A DNA stretch of 64,000 nucleotides from CAZAQV01 sp964487255 (GTDB lineage: Bacteria; Myxococcota_A; Polyangia; Polyangiales; CAZAQV01), in assembly GCA_964487255.1 (NCBI GenBank), contig CAZAQV010000018.1, positions 1 through 64,000 of the forward strand. The letters run 5' to 3'. The notes beneath the pieces are model-generated. The model did not search any database and was not told the origin of the DNA. It saw nothing but the letters and a program-made list of their open reading frames with translations. Shown piece after piece: positions 24,782-33,765 of the stretch. How positions within the stretch are numbered: position 1 is the first letter of the stretch; each line of letters begins with the position of its first letter. Made by a program: the position numbers and the translations under genes.

Positions 24782-25660
24782 ATGTGCTACATGCACATCG
24801 TTGATTCGGAGCAAAGGCTAGTGAAGAGCCAGAAGAAGTGTGGCATTTGGGGCGTTCTGAACGTGACCCCGGATTCGTTTTCCGACGGCGGCAAGTACGC
24901 TGAGACGGATGCCGCGATCGATCGTGGTTTCTTGCTCTCGAGGCAAGGCGCAGAGGTGATCGACATCGGGGGGCAGAGTACACGGCCTGCTGGCAAGACC
25001 TATGGAAGCGGCTATGCCGAGGTCCCTCCCGAGTTTGAGCGCGATCGGGTCGTTCCGGTCATTCGTGCGCTCTGTGAGCAGGGGTGCGTCACCTCTGTCG
25101 ACACCAACCGCGGGCTCGTCGCAGAAGCCGCTGTGCTAGCAGGGGCAAAGATCATCAATGATGTCTCCGCGGGGGCGGACCTCACCTTGCTTGAGGTTGC
25201 AGCGAAGTACCCAGTTGAACTGGTTTTAATGCACAATCGTGGGCGAGGCGAAGTGAACGAGCTCAACGCGCGCTACGAAGACGTAACACAAGAGGTCATC
25301 GACGAGTTGGCGGTGGCGGTCGAACGTGCGCGTCACGTGGGTGTCGATGCGAGCCGAGTTTGGCTCGACCCAGGTATCGGCTTCGCGAAGACCGCGGAGC
25401 AATCGTTGACTTTGCTCAATTCACTCGAAGATCTGACCGCGTGCGGCTATCGTGTCCTTGTGGGTGCCTCGCGTAAATCCTTCATCGCAGTCGCCTCCTC
25501 GCGTTCGGCCGCCCCGGCTCAGCGCCTGGGAGGGAGTCTCGCGGTCGCGTTGCATGCGAAGCATGCAGGCGTTCATGCGGTGCGAGTGCACGATGTGTTT
25601 GAAACGCGGCAGGCGTTCGATATCGACGATGCCATAGCAGGAGCGCGCAGCGGTGGGTGA
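24782..25660 (+). CDS. folP: Dihydropteroate synthase
   Basis: A 292-aa folate-pathway enzyme joining p-aminobenzoate to dihydropterin pyrophosphate. Signatures are GVLNVTPDSFSDGGKY near residue 24, GAEVIDIGGQSTRPA near 57, TSVDTNRG, INDVSAG, VWLDPGIGFAKT and VGASRKSFI. The ATG at 24782 has GGAGG seven bases upstream. Its end overlaps the start of cdaA by eight bases, so the two are translationally coupled, an arrangement common in deltaproteobacteria. Confidence 0.96.
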   Translation: MCYMHIVDSEQRLVKSQKKCGIWGVLNVTPDSFSDGGKYAETDAAIDRGFLLSRQGAEVIDIGGQSTRPAGKTYGSGYAEVPPEFERDRVVPVIRALCEQGCVTSVDTNRGLVAEAAVLAGAKIINDVSAGADLTLLEVAAKYPVELVLMHNRGRGEVNELNARYEDVTQEVIDELAVAVERARHVGVDASRVWLDPGIGFAKTAEQSLTLLNSLEDLTACGYRVLVGASRKSFIAVASSRSAAPAQRLGGSLAVALHAKHAGVHAVRVHDVFETRQAFDIDDAIAGARSGG

Positions 25661-26576
25661 CTTCTTTGTTGGCGTGCTCCGCAGCATCGAAGCCTTCTTG
25701 ATTCGCGACAATCCTGGGGAACTGGTGATCGACATCGTCGACATCTTCCTCATGTACTTCATCATCTACCGAATCCTGCTCCTGCTTCGCGGCACTCGCG
25801 CGATGCAGATGGTTGCAGGACTCGGCTTCGTGGTGGCCATCTACTGGCTTGCAAAGCGTGTTGGCTTGGTCACGGTCTGGAGCGCACTGGACACGCTTTT
25901 GGGTTCAATCATCCTGGTCGTCGTCATTCTTTTTCAAGATGATATCCGACGTGCGCTCATGCGTTTTGGCCAGCGACCCTTCATTCCGGGGCTGCGACCC
26001 GCGCAAGATACTCATATGTTCGAGGAGGTCATCAAGGCTACGACCGCTCTCGCACAAAAACGTATCGGAGGACTCATCGTGTTTGAGCGCGATGCCTCTC
26101 TCGACGAGTTCATCGAACCAGGCGTTGAGCTCGACGCCGCCGTCCAGAAAGATTTGCTGTACAGCCTTTTCATTCCGAGCTTCGAGAACCCTATGCACGA
26201 CGGAGCCGTGATTATTCGCGGCGGGCGTGTGTGGCAGGCGGGCGCTTTTTTGCCCCTCACGGCCTCAGCGCGACTCGACCGTGCGCTTGGTACGCGTCAC
26301 CGTGCGGCGCTTGGCATCACCGAAGAAACAGACGCTGTAGCCGTCGCCGTTTCCGAAGAGCGCGGCAAGGTTTCGCTCGCGTTCAAGGGTAACCTTATCC
26401 GCGACCTCGACGCTTCGGCGCTTCGAGAAGCACTACGCGACCTGTTTCAAACCGACGTCAAGCGCGAGAAGAAAGACGACACGAGCAAGGTTGCGGTCCA
26501 CGACGATGGTGGTCGCGAGTCGATCGTCGAGTTGACTGGTAAGCGGCCATCTGAGCGGCCTGGTGAGGCGTCTTAG
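25653..26576 (+). CDS. cdaA: Membrane diadenylate cyclase CdaA (c-di-AMP synthase)
   Basis: A 307-aa protein making cyclic di-AMP from two ATP. Three membrane helices occupy about residues 20-100. The DAC domain carries both catalytic motifs: DGA in MHDGAVII and RHR in GTRHRAALG. A charged tail of ~50 residues follows. It starts with GTG inside the end of folP, and its stop overlaps the GTG start of ybbR. The cdaA-ybbR pair is the standard c-di-AMP module; the usual third gene glmM is not next in line. Confidence 0.96.
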   Translation: MGDFFVGVLRSIEAFLIRDNPGELVIDIVDIFLMYFIIYRILLLLRGTRAMQMVAGLGFVVAIYWLAKRVGLVTVWSALDTLLGSIILVVVILFQDDIRRALMRFGQRPFIPGLRPAQDTHMFEEVIKATTALAQKRIGGLIVFERDASLDEFIEPGVELDAAVQKDLLYSLFIPSFENPMHDGAVIIRGGRVWQAGAFLPLTASARLDRALGTRHRAALGITEETDAVAVAVSEERGKVSLAFKGNLIRDLDASALREALRDLFQTDVKREKKDDTSKVAVHDDGGRESIVELTGKRPSERPGEAS

Positions 26577-27577
26577 TGGGCAGCGATTGGTGGCAGTCGA
26601 CCGTGCGCTTTGCACGCGCGGCGCTTTCGGAGAACCTGGGCATCAAGGCGGTTGCTCTTGCGGCTTCACTCATACTGTTTGCCTACGTCCACGGCTCGGA
26701 TGACGAGACGAAGTTCTTTTTCGTGCCTATCGATGCGTTTGTCGCGGAAGAGAGCGACATGATCCTCGCTTCACCGGTTCGCGAACGTGTTCGACTAACC
26801 CTGAAGGGCAATGGCGCGAGACTTCGAGCGCTTCACGTCGAGGAACTCGGGACCGTTCAGGTAGAACTCGTACCCGGCCGCCGCTATCACTATTTCGAGC
26901 CGGAGGACTTCCAGATCCCACCTGGTCTTGAGATCGCTGAAATCGAGCCGGCGTCGCTCGACACGCGTTGGCTGGAGCGCGCGGAGCAGGAGTTCCAAAT
27001 CGAACCGCGAATCGTCGACGATCCAGGTGGAGACTTGGTCGTGCGCAGCACTCGTGTAGAGCCCGCGACGATCGTTGCAATCGGCGCCCGTTCGCAGCTC
27101 GAGCTGATGCAATCCGTGCGGACGGTCGGAGTCTCGGTGGCTGGTTTGAGTGCCGGCACAAATCGCATTGCGACACGGCTCGAGATGCCGCCCTCGAACG
27201 TGGATTTTGGCGAAGTCGAAGGCGTTCAAGTGATCGTCGAGATTGCGCATCGGGAAAGCGAACAGGTGTTGGCCGGGCTCGAAGTGGCCCTGCTCGGCGA
27301 TGCGCGGGGAATCACAGTTCGTCCCAAAGCGGTCAATGTCAAAGTGCGAGGCCCGCGAGCGCAAGTGCAGAGCCTGGAACCCTCCTTGGTCGTGCCTTGG
27401 ATCGACATCTCCAACCTCACGGTGGGGACGCACCCGGCCGATGTTCTCGTTCGAGAACTTCCGGAAGGACTCGTTGCGGTTGAGATTACGCCGCCCGAAG
27501 TGCTCGTCACTGCTGCGAAGAATGCGCCAGCCCTGCGTAAGCCCGACAAGGCTGACGGTGACGCAGGGACCCAATAA
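26576..27577 (+). CDS. cdaR: YbbR-domain protein, CdaA regulator
   Basis: A 333-aa protein with an N-terminal membrane helix (NLGIKAVALAASLILFAYVHG) and an extracytoplasmic part of about four YbbR-type beta repeats. YbbR/CdaR proteins bind and modulate CdaA. The GTG start shares one base with the cdaA stop (TAGTG). No peptidoglycan-precursor gene (glmM) follows: after its stop there is a convergent minus-strand gene. Confidence 0.92.
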   Translation: MGSDWWQSTVRFARAALSENLGIKAVALAASLILFAYVHGSDDETKFFFVPIDAFVAEESDMILASPVRERVRLTLKGNGARLRALHVEELGTVQVELVPGRRYHYFEPEDFQIPPGLEIAEIEPASLDTRWLERAEQEFQIEPRIVDDPGGDLVVRSTRVEPATIVAIGARSQLELMQSVRTVGVSVAGLSAGTNRIATRLEMPPSNVDFGEVEGVQVIVEIAHRESEQVLAGLEVALLGDARGITVRPKAVNVKVRGPRAQVQSLEPSLVVPWIDISNLTVGTHPADVLVRELPEGLVAVEITPPEVLVTAAKNAPALRKPDKADGDAGTQ

Positions 27578-27630
27578 CGATTTCTGTACTCGGCATTGCA
27601 ACAGGGTGCACCCGACGAGGTGCGTCCGAG

Positions 27631-28785
27631 TTACTGCGCTCCTGCCGCGAGTTCGGACATCTGGTCGAGAATGCCGGCCCGACGCCGTGCGTACTCAAGC
27701 ACCATAGGGTTCCCATTTCCGAGCGCCTCAAGTCTCATGTCGAGTGGAACAACGCGGCCGTCCGCACGGAGCATAAGCTGGCCGTCGTGGAGATCCTCAA
27801 GCCACGCACCGAGTTCGTCGAGGCGCTCAAAAAGCTGTCGCACCGACTGCACGTGGGCTTCTGTTACAGGGAAATCGGTCGCTTCTCCGGACAGGAACTT
27901 GGCGAGAGGTTTACCCTCTACCAGGTCGAGACCAAGGCCGACACGCATTTCTCCGTTTTCTTCGAAGCGCACGATGCGTGCCGCGGGGCCCCCCAAGAAG
28001 TCATGCAAGTTGCCCGCTCCATCAACTTCATGACTGAAGAGTTGATCTCGTGTGGTAAAATGACCGTAAGGCGTAAGGTCTTGTTTCCTTGCCTTGACCG
28101 CAATTTCTGACCCGTCTTGCAATGTTGCGCGATAGACCCGATTGCCAAAACCTTCTCCAAGAGTCTCACCGATCACGGCCAGCGGAAACGAAGAATCCGG
28201 AACCGAATCCCAAGTCAGGCTTCCTGAGCGTCCGTAGGTTGGGCGAAAGTTGGGCTTATTGCGAAGGTAACCCAACTCCTCAAAGCGGGCCGCTCGTGAA
28301 GGTGGAACCCAGGTAGGGAGATTTAGCTTTCCACGGACCCAACGATAGCTGGCGAAGTAAGTGCGCAGCAACGGCGTCTGGCTGATCGCGTTCTTGACAT
28401 AAGGACCAAGGCGGCGAAAAGCTGTGAAAAAGCCAGTTGGCGTGGGTAGATCCATGACGTTACTCATGGTTGCGCTCCACCGTAGACCCGGTAGACGGCT
28501 TAGCGCTGGCTGTCTTGATACGACCGCGAGCGCGGCTGCCCCGGCCGTCCGCAACGGTGTTTCGACGGCGACGCGCGCGGGTTTCGTGGCGACTCGCACA
28601 ATCGTTCGCGCAACCGTGCCCTGCCCCGCCGACGAATGACTGCGAACAACAGGTCGGGCAGCTTGAGTACGATGTGTTGGTGAGACCGAACCGGAGACAG
28701 AGTGAGCCATTTGCGCTCCCATCAACCCGAGGGCCGAGGCACAGGTTAACGTTGCGACGAGCGTGATGGCATAGGCGATCTTCAT
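27631..28785 (-). CDS. Exported protein with a eukaryotic-like kinase fold
   Basis: From the ATG at 28785 the protein has 384 aa and a signal peptide (KIAYAITLVATLTCASALG). Residues ~50-170 are Arg/Pro-rich. The second half has kinase landmarks at the right spacing: a Gly-rich loop GETLGEGFGNRVYRA (~206-220), an IAVK lysine (K231), a catalytic-loop-like WLEDLHDGQ with D331 and Gln instead of the usual Asn five residues on, and an LDM in place of DFG with its Asp 18 residues after D331. This spacing equals that of protein kinases. It could be an exported kinase or pseudokinase. Signal plus kinase fold is unusual in bacteria. Confidence 0.65.
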   Translation of the reverse strand: MKIAYAITLVATLTCASALGLMGAQMAHSVSGSVSPTHRTQAARPVVRSHSSAGQGTVARTIVRVATKPARVAVETPLRTAGAAALAVVSRQPALSRLPGLRWSATMSNVMDLPTPTGFFTAFRRLGPYVKNAISQTPLLRTYFASYRWVRGKLNLPTWVPPSRAARFEELGYLRNKPNFRPTYGRSGSLTWDSVPDSSFPLAVIGETLGEGFGNRVYRATLQDGSEIAVKARKQDLTPYGHFTTRDQLFSHEVDGAGNLHDFLGGPAARIVRFEENGEMRVGLGLDLVEGKPLAKFLSGEATDFPVTEAHVQSVRQLFERLDELGAWLEDLHDGQLMLRADGRVVPLDMRLEALGNGNPMVLEYARRRAGILDQMSELAAGAQ

Positions 28786-28980
28786 ATGAGTTCGATTCCT
28801 GAGGAACAGGCCGTGGCTTGCGGCCGAAGGCAGTGCAAAGGGCACAAGCATGTCCCATGCCATCGCTCAAGACGTACGGGCTTAACAAAGGGCACGAAGA
28901 TCATTGAGTTTTAGAAGACGTCTCGACCGAGAGTTAAGTGAATGGTGGCAGATCAACATGCCATCCGGGGTGTAGGGGTC

Positions 28981-30117
28981 TTATCGCCAGCGACGGATCT
29001 CGCCACTCGCGCGAACAATCTCTTCGTCAGTCGTATAGGGCGCTGGACCGACGCGCAAATACTCCCCCCGTGCATCTGTGTAGATCCCCTGACGGCGAAG
29101 GTGAGCGCTGATTTCTACCGCACGTGGGTGGCGGACGGCGACAAATCCGGCGCGCGCCGCGGGCTCTCGGGGGGTTGCGAAGTCGGCGTCGGGTAGCGCA
29201 TCGATGATGCGAGAAGTTTGAACCAGCGAAAGCTCGCGAAGCCGCGCAACCGTGAGCAGCTGTTCATCGAAAAAGTCGAGTACTGCCGCGGCTCGGTAGT
29301 GACTGGTTGGGTCGTAGGTCGAACCTGCAAAGCGTTCGGCGCCTGCACCGTACGCCACCCCGCTCGAAAGCTTCTCCAGGTTGCCAAACTCCGCAAACCA
29401 ACCCGTGTGTACAGGCCTTAACTGGCAGTCGGGGGGCACGTGGAGAAAACAGACGCCTTCGCCCATTTGTGCGTACTTGTAGCCGCCGGCGGTCACGAAG
29501 ACATCGCTACCACCGAAGTCCTTGAGCGAAAACGGAAAGACATTGTACGCATGATAGGCATCGAAGAGTGCTTGTGCTCCATGCTTGCGACATGCTTCGG
29601 TCACCGCACGTAGCTCAGGAACATGGGCGCTGTTCATGAACAGTACGCTTGAGACCATTGCGGCGGCCGTGCGGGAATCGATCTCGGACGCCACTCGCTC
29701 TGCGAGGGTTGTCACAGGATGTGCGTCGACCCACACCACGTCGACGCCTTCTTCGGAAAGGCGAGCGAGTTGCCGCCTGAGGCTGTGAAACTCGCCCGAG
29801 GAAGTGACTATCTTGGGTCGTGCTCGCAGGTCGAGCGCGGAGAGAAAACGCGTCACGAGTTCGTGCGAGTTTTGTCCCAGAGCGATGTCGTCGCCGCGAG
29901 CCCCCATTCGCTCTGCGATTCCCTTCTTCACGCGTTTGGCGACATCGAATGCGCGTTGCCACTTGTCATCGACATGCTCGGCAGCATCGTCGAAGGCCTG
30001 CAATACACCTTCGCGCGCCACATCGGGCCAAGCCTGATGCGAGTGCCCCGTCAATAGAACGCGGTCACCTCGCAAAAAACGCGTGTAATGCTTCCGTAAC
30101 GCTTGCGGATCGATCAT
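28981..30117 (-). CDS. Kynureninase-like PLP enzyme (aminotransferase class V fold)
   Basis: A 378-aa PLP enzyme of fold type I. The family pattern is LLTGHSHQAWPD near the N-terminus, ALGQNSHELVTRFLSAL, an ALFDAYHAYNVFPF segment with the PLP-binding Asp, and the Schiff-base Lys in VTAGGYKYAQMGEG. The C-terminus carries RLRELSLVQTSRII and RQGIYTDARGEYLRVGPAPYTT. It looks like the kynureninase subgroup, which releases anthranilate or alanine from kynurenine. Its ATG overlaps the stop of the carboxyltransferase (ATGA), so it is the last gene of the carboxylase operon. Confidence 0.85.
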   Translation of the reverse strand: MIDPQALRKHYTRFLRGDRVLLTGHSHQAWPDVAREGVLQAFDDAAEHVDDKWQRAFDVAKRVKKGIAERMGARGDDIALGQNSHELVTRFLSALDLRARPKIVTSSGEFHSLRRQLARLSEEGVDVVWVDAHPVTTLAERVASEIDSRTAAAMVSSVLFMNSAHVPELRAVTEACRKHGAQALFDAYHAYNVFPFSLKDFGGSDVFVTAGGYKYAQMGEGVCFLHVPPDCQLRPVHTGWFAEFGNLEKLSSGVAYGAGAERFAGSTYDPTSHYRAAAVLDFFDEQLLTVARLRELSLVQTSRIIDALPDADFATPREPAARAGFVAVRHPRAVEISAHLRRQGIYTDARGEYLRVGPAPYTTDEEIVRASGEIRRWR

Positions 30118-32213
30118 TTTTCAAATCTGAAGAGAGCATCTCCGTCGTCGACATCTGCGCCGTCCTCGACGAGGAACTCCGCGAGGGTCACGCCTTCAGG
30201 GCCATCGTAGAGCACGCGATTGAACGTCTTCATGACTTCGAGAAGGCCAATGGCCTGGCCCTTCTTCAACACGTCTCCGGGGGAGGCGAAAGGCGCCTTG
30301 TCCGGTGACGGCTTCGTATAAAAGCGCCCGCTACTCGGCGCGACGAATACATCTTTCTGGCTCTTCGCGGCTTCGTTTCCAAGCGAGCGATGTGGAGATA
30401 CCACATCGCGCTTGTCGGACTGCGCACGCTCATCGCGGCTGACCTGACTACCCTTTGCTTGGTTGGAAGCCTTAGAAAAGACTAGTGAAGAGGCCGAATA
30501 GAGCGCTTCGAGGTCGTGCAGGGACCAGATGCGAGGATTTTTGATGCGGCGTGAACCGGTGTTCTGATAGCTCATCGCCACCGCCGCAACCAGCCAAGCG
30601 CGAATCTCGGACGGCTTGATCACTTCATCGGTGTCCATCTGCCGCGCCGCTACGTAAGGGTCCATGTCGGACTCGATGCGCGCTTCGACGTCTTTCATGC
30701 CGGCCTCGATTTGCGCGCGCTCTTCAGGGTCGTTCGTCAGGATCTCGAAGTTGTCATCGAGTTTGGTGTTGTAGGTCGCTATGGCAAGTGTGCGACCTTC
30801 CATGACACTCAGCCGCGAGACCGTCGTCGAGAGCTGAATGACGGGATCGTAGGGAAGGCCGCTCATCGCGTAGTAGCCTGCGCCCGAGGCCTTGCGCAGC
30901 AGCACGGTAAACATCGGAGTCTGGTTGGTGCTGTTCGTGTAGATGAGGCTTGAGCCATAGCCAAGCAGTCCCAAGCGCTCCGCTTCTTGCCCGATGTCGA
31001 AGCCCGAGATGTCTTGCAACCAGATGATGGGGATGCCGTCATCATTGCAGGCACGGCTAAAGGCAGAGATTTTCGCAATGCCATCGCGATAGAGGACGCC
31101 TGCGGGTCGTTTTTTGCCCAGCTCGTTCGGGTCGTCGACGAGACCTTGGCGGTTCATGATGACACCGGCGTAAAGTCCGCCGAAGCGCGCCACGCCGCAC
31201 AGCATTTCTGTTCCGGTCCTGGGCATCAGTTCCCAGAACAGGCTGCCGTCTACCAGTCGCGCGAGAATATTCTCTGCGGAATAGACTTCGCGATGGTCGA
31301 TGGGGAGCAGGCCTTCGATCTCATCGCTTTCGAAGGCGGGGCGAAGCGCACCACCCGATGCGGCGTAGTAGTCCGCGGCTGAACTCGGGAGTTTCGCCAC
31401 ATCGCGACGGATGCAGTCGATAAGAATCTCGTCGTTGGGCACGCGGACATCGGCGCAGCCGCTTTGGTGCACGTGCACCTCCGGACCGCCGATGGCAAGG
31501 GAGGTGAGCTTCTGGCTTTTCGCGCCTTTGATGAGCGCTGCGCCGGCGATGACCATGTAGGCTTGTTCGGTCATGTATACGCGATCGCTGATAATGGGCA
31601 TGTATCCGCCGCCCGCGATGCAGTCCCCGAACACGCCCGCGAGCTGTGGGACGCCGGCTGCACTGAGCAGCGCGTTCATCTTAAAGATGTGGCCGGCTCC
31701 CTTGGCTCCAGGGAATGATCTTGACTGCTCGGGCAAGAAAAGGCCGCTACAGTCGACGAGGTAAAGCGTGGGGATGTGAAGGCGCAGTGCCATCTCCTGC
31801 GCACGCTGGATTTTCTCGGGGGTACGTGGCCACCATGATCCGCTGGCGACGGTGTTGTCGTTGGCAATCACCATGCACCATCGCCCTTCGACCTGCGTGA
31901 AGGCCGTGACGACACCTGCACCCGGCGAGCGGAGCTTGCCCCCAAAAACCTCGTCGTCGTTGACGAAGGTGCCGACCTCAAAAACCGGAGCGTCGTCATC
32001 TTTGAGCCGCTCTAGGCGTTCGCGGGCGGTAAGCTTCCCTTTGTCGTGAACACGTTTGACGTATTTTTCGCCCCATCCAGCGTGAGCCCCGGTTCGTTTC
32101 TTTTCAAGCCGTTCGTTGCGCGCTTGGTGGGCTTCGCGCGACGCGACAAAGCCGTCACTGTCGATCGCTTCTTCTTTGGGTTGCCCGATGGGCCGAAGAG
32201 GTGGGTGGGCCAT
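30114..32213 (-). CDS. Acyl-CoA carboxylase: carboxyltransferase fused to a biotin carrier domain
   Basis: From the ATG at 32213, 699 aa. Residues ~20-540 are a carboxyltransferase with KGKLTARERLERLKDD, AGVVTAFTQVEG and GGGYMPIISDRVYM, the propionyl/methylcrotonyl-CoA carboxylase beta type. A linker of ~90 residues leads to a C-terminal biotinyl domain with the lysine in LLEVMKTFNRV (EVMK instead of the commoner EAMK). In the linker (residues ~593-618) lies an in-frame copy of the dispersed palindromic element. With the upstream biotin carboxylase it should form a complete biotin-dependent carboxylase. The acyl substrate is not determined. Confidence 0.92.
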   Translation of the reverse strand: MAHPPLRPIGQPKEEAIDSDGFVASREAHQARNERLEKKRTGAHAGWGEKYVKRVHDKGKLTARERLERLKDDDAPVFEVGTFVNDDEVFGGKLRSPGAGVVTAFTQVEGRWCMVIANDNTVASGSWWPRTPEKIQRAQEMALRLHIPTLYLVDCSGLFLPEQSRSFPGAKGAGHIFKMNALLSAAGVPQLAGVFGDCIAGGGYMPIISDRVYMTEQAYMVIAGAALIKGAKSQKLTSLAIGGPEVHVHQSGCADVRVPNDEILIDCIRRDVAKLPSSAADYYAASGGALRPAFESDEIEGLLPIDHREVYSAENILARLVDGSLFWELMPRTGTEMLCGVARFGGLYAGVIMNRQGLVDDPNELGKKRPAGVLYRDGIAKISAFSRACNDDGIPIIWLQDISGFDIGQEAERLGLLGYGSSLIYTNSTNQTPMFTVLLRKASGAGYYAMSGLPYDPVIQLSTTVSRLSVMEGRTLAIATYNTKLDDNFEILTNDPEERAQIEAGMKDVEARIESDMDPYVAARQMDTDEVIKPSEIRAWLVAAVAMSYQNTGSRRIKNPRIWSLHDLEALYSASSLVFSKASNQAKGSQVSRDERAQSDKRDVVSPHRSLGNEAAKSQKDVFVAPSSGRFYTKPSPDKAPFASPGDVLKKGQAIGLLEVMKTFNRVLYDGPEGVTLAEFLVEDGADVDDGDALFRFEK
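30359..30437 (+). repeat. Dispersed palindromic element, copy 4, inside a coding sequence
   Basis: GGCTCTTCGCGGCTT at 30359 and GCGCACGCTCATCGCG at 30437 are the two ends. The stem is GCGATGTGG / CCACATCGC with the 5-nt loop AGATA, extended by outer AAGC / GCTT. Read in the carboxylase frame (minus strand) it encodes SRDERAQSDKRDVVSPHRSLG..., a hydrophilic stretch in the interdomain linker with no stop codon. The stem differs from other copies but pairs perfectly. Confidence 0.88.
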
Positions 32214-32221
32214 GTGTGTTC

Positions 32222-33565
32222 CTATGCTCTCGGCGACCAGCCGGGGAGCTCTCCAGTGGAGTATTGATTTGACCGGAATGCGTCCGACGCGATGATGGTT
32301 TGATGCAGCGGCGTGGTCGTTGCAATGCCCTCGCATTTCATTGCTGCCAGCGCGTCGAGCATGCGTGAGCTCGCTTCGTTGCGGTCTTTTCCGTGTGCGA
32401 TGAGTTTGCAGATGAGCGAGTCGTAGTGCGGGGGCACACGGTAGTTGGTCTCGATATGCGTATCGACGCGAATTCCGTCTCCGCTCGGTGCGCTCCAGTT
32501 TTTGATCAACCCTGGCGAGCCGCGAAAACCATCATTTGGGTCTTCTGCGTTAATGCGGCACTCAATGGCGTGCCCTTCTAGGGCGATGTCCTCTTGTTTC
32601 CAGCTCAATGGATGCCCTGCGGCAACGTGAATCTGCTCGGCGACGAGGTCGAGCCCGGTTCGCATCTCCGTCACAGAGTGCTCGACCTGCAAACGCGTAT
32701 TCATCTCCATGAAGCGCAGGGTTTGCGAAGCGTCGAGCAAGAACTCCATGGTACCCGCACCGACGTAGCCGATCGCCGCCGCGGCCTTCGCTGCCGCCAT
32801 ACAGACGCGCTCTCGCTCGTCGTCTGGAAGAGCGGTCGAAGGCGATTCTTCGATGAGTTTCTGGTGGTTGCGCTGCACGGTGCAATCGCGCTCTCCGAGG
32901 TGCACGACGTTGCCGTAGCGGTCGGCCATGATCTGGATCTCGACATGGCGGCCGTCGGTGATCAGTTTCTCAAGGTAAAGGTCCCCGTTTCCAAACGCGG
33001 CAAGCGACTCGGCCTGCGCTTCCTGGTAAGCGCGATCGACATCGTCCGAACTTTCCGCGATACGCATACCGCGCCCGCCGCCGCCGCGTTCTGCCTTGAG
33101 CAATACGGGGTAGCCGATGGCGTCGGCGATGGATCGCGCTTCGGCTGCGCCGGTTAGCGTGCCCTCCGAGCCCGGAATGACATCGAGTCCTGCCGCGATC
33201 ATGGCGCGCTTGGCGGGAATTTTGGTTCCCATCAGTTCCATGACATTCGCCGGCGGCCCGATGAAGGTCACGCCTCGCGTTTCGCACAAGGAGGCGAAGC
33301 GCGGGTTTTCAGACAGGAAGCCCCACCCGGGGTGAAGCGCGCTGCAGCGAGCGGCGAGCGCTGCCTCCACGACCCGTTCGAGGTGCAGATAGCTCTCCGA
33401 GGAGCGTGCTTGACCTAAGAGAACGGTTTCGCGATCTCGAGTGTAGGGCGCCTCTTTGTCGGCCTCTGAGACACCGAAGACAGGCGTGATGCCGAGTGCA
33501 TCGCACGTGCGCGCGATCCGCACAGCCACTTCACCACGATTGGCGACAAATATCCGATGAAACAT
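32222..33565 (-). CDS. accC: Biotin carboxylase
   Basis: A 447-aa ATP-grasp enzyme that carboxylates biotin. It shows FHRIFVANRGEVAVRIARTC at the N-terminus, HPGWGFLSEN, the ATP-grasp glycine loop ERGGGGRGMR, the HVEIQIMADRYGNVVHLGERDC strand, EMNTRLQVEHSVTE with the catalytic Arg/Glu residues, and ECRINAEDP. It is the first gene of the operon accC-carboxyltransferase/biotin carrier-kynureninase-like, with eight bases to the next ATG. HPGWGFLSEN has W where most enzymes have Y. Confidence 0.95.
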   Translation of the reverse strand: MFHRIFVANRGEVAVRIARTCDALGITPVFGVSEADKEAPYTRDRETVLLGQARSSESYLHLERVVEAALAARCSALHPGWGFLSENPRFASLCETRGVTFIGPPANVMELMGTKIPAKRAMIAAGLDVIPGSEGTLTGAAEARSIADAIGYPVLLKAERGGGGRGMRIAESSDDVDRAYQEAQAESLAAFGNGDLYLEKLITDGRHVEIQIMADRYGNVVHLGERDCTVQRNHQKLIEESPSTALPDDERERVCMAAAKAAAAIGYVGAGTMEFLLDASQTLRFMEMNTRLQVEHSVTEMRTGLDLVAEQIHVAAGHPLSWKQEDIALEGHAIECRINAEDPNDGFRGSPGLIKNWSAPSGDGIRVDTHIETNYRVPPHYDSLICKLIAHGKDRNEASSRMLDALAAMKCEGIATTTPLHQTIIASDAFRSNQYSTGELPGWSPRA

Positions 33566-33633
33566 GGGAGTCGAGATCTTGCCAGCGATGACGCGTCAGC
33601 GAAAGAGCAAAGAAGTCAGGCGAAGAGCAGGCC

Positions 33634-33711
33634 GAAGCGATGCCATATGCATCGAGAGGCCTGAACGGCGCACACAAAATCGGCTTCTCTGGCTACGCAC
33701 GCTCATCAGTG
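33634..33711 (+). repeat. Degenerate palindromic-element copy upstream of the LOG gene
   Basis: A CGATGC / GCATCG stem with a 5-nt loop (33638-33654) and an outer end TGGCTACGCACGCTCATCAG (to ~33710) resemble the dispersed element. The spacing between stem and end is ~27 bp longer than in other copies, and the GCTCTTCACGGCT end is missing. Placed in the gap between divergent accC and the LOG gene. Confidence 0.5.
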
Positions 33712-33765
33712 AACCGTACAGCTTTTTGCAGGCTTATGGGGCGCAAGGCTGCTACAACGCCAGCG

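Noticed and set aside
28791..28800. GTTCGATTCC, similar to a tRNA T-loop
   Set aside because: No acceptor, D or anticodon stem can be formed around it; it lies just before the ATG of the exported kinase-fold gene.
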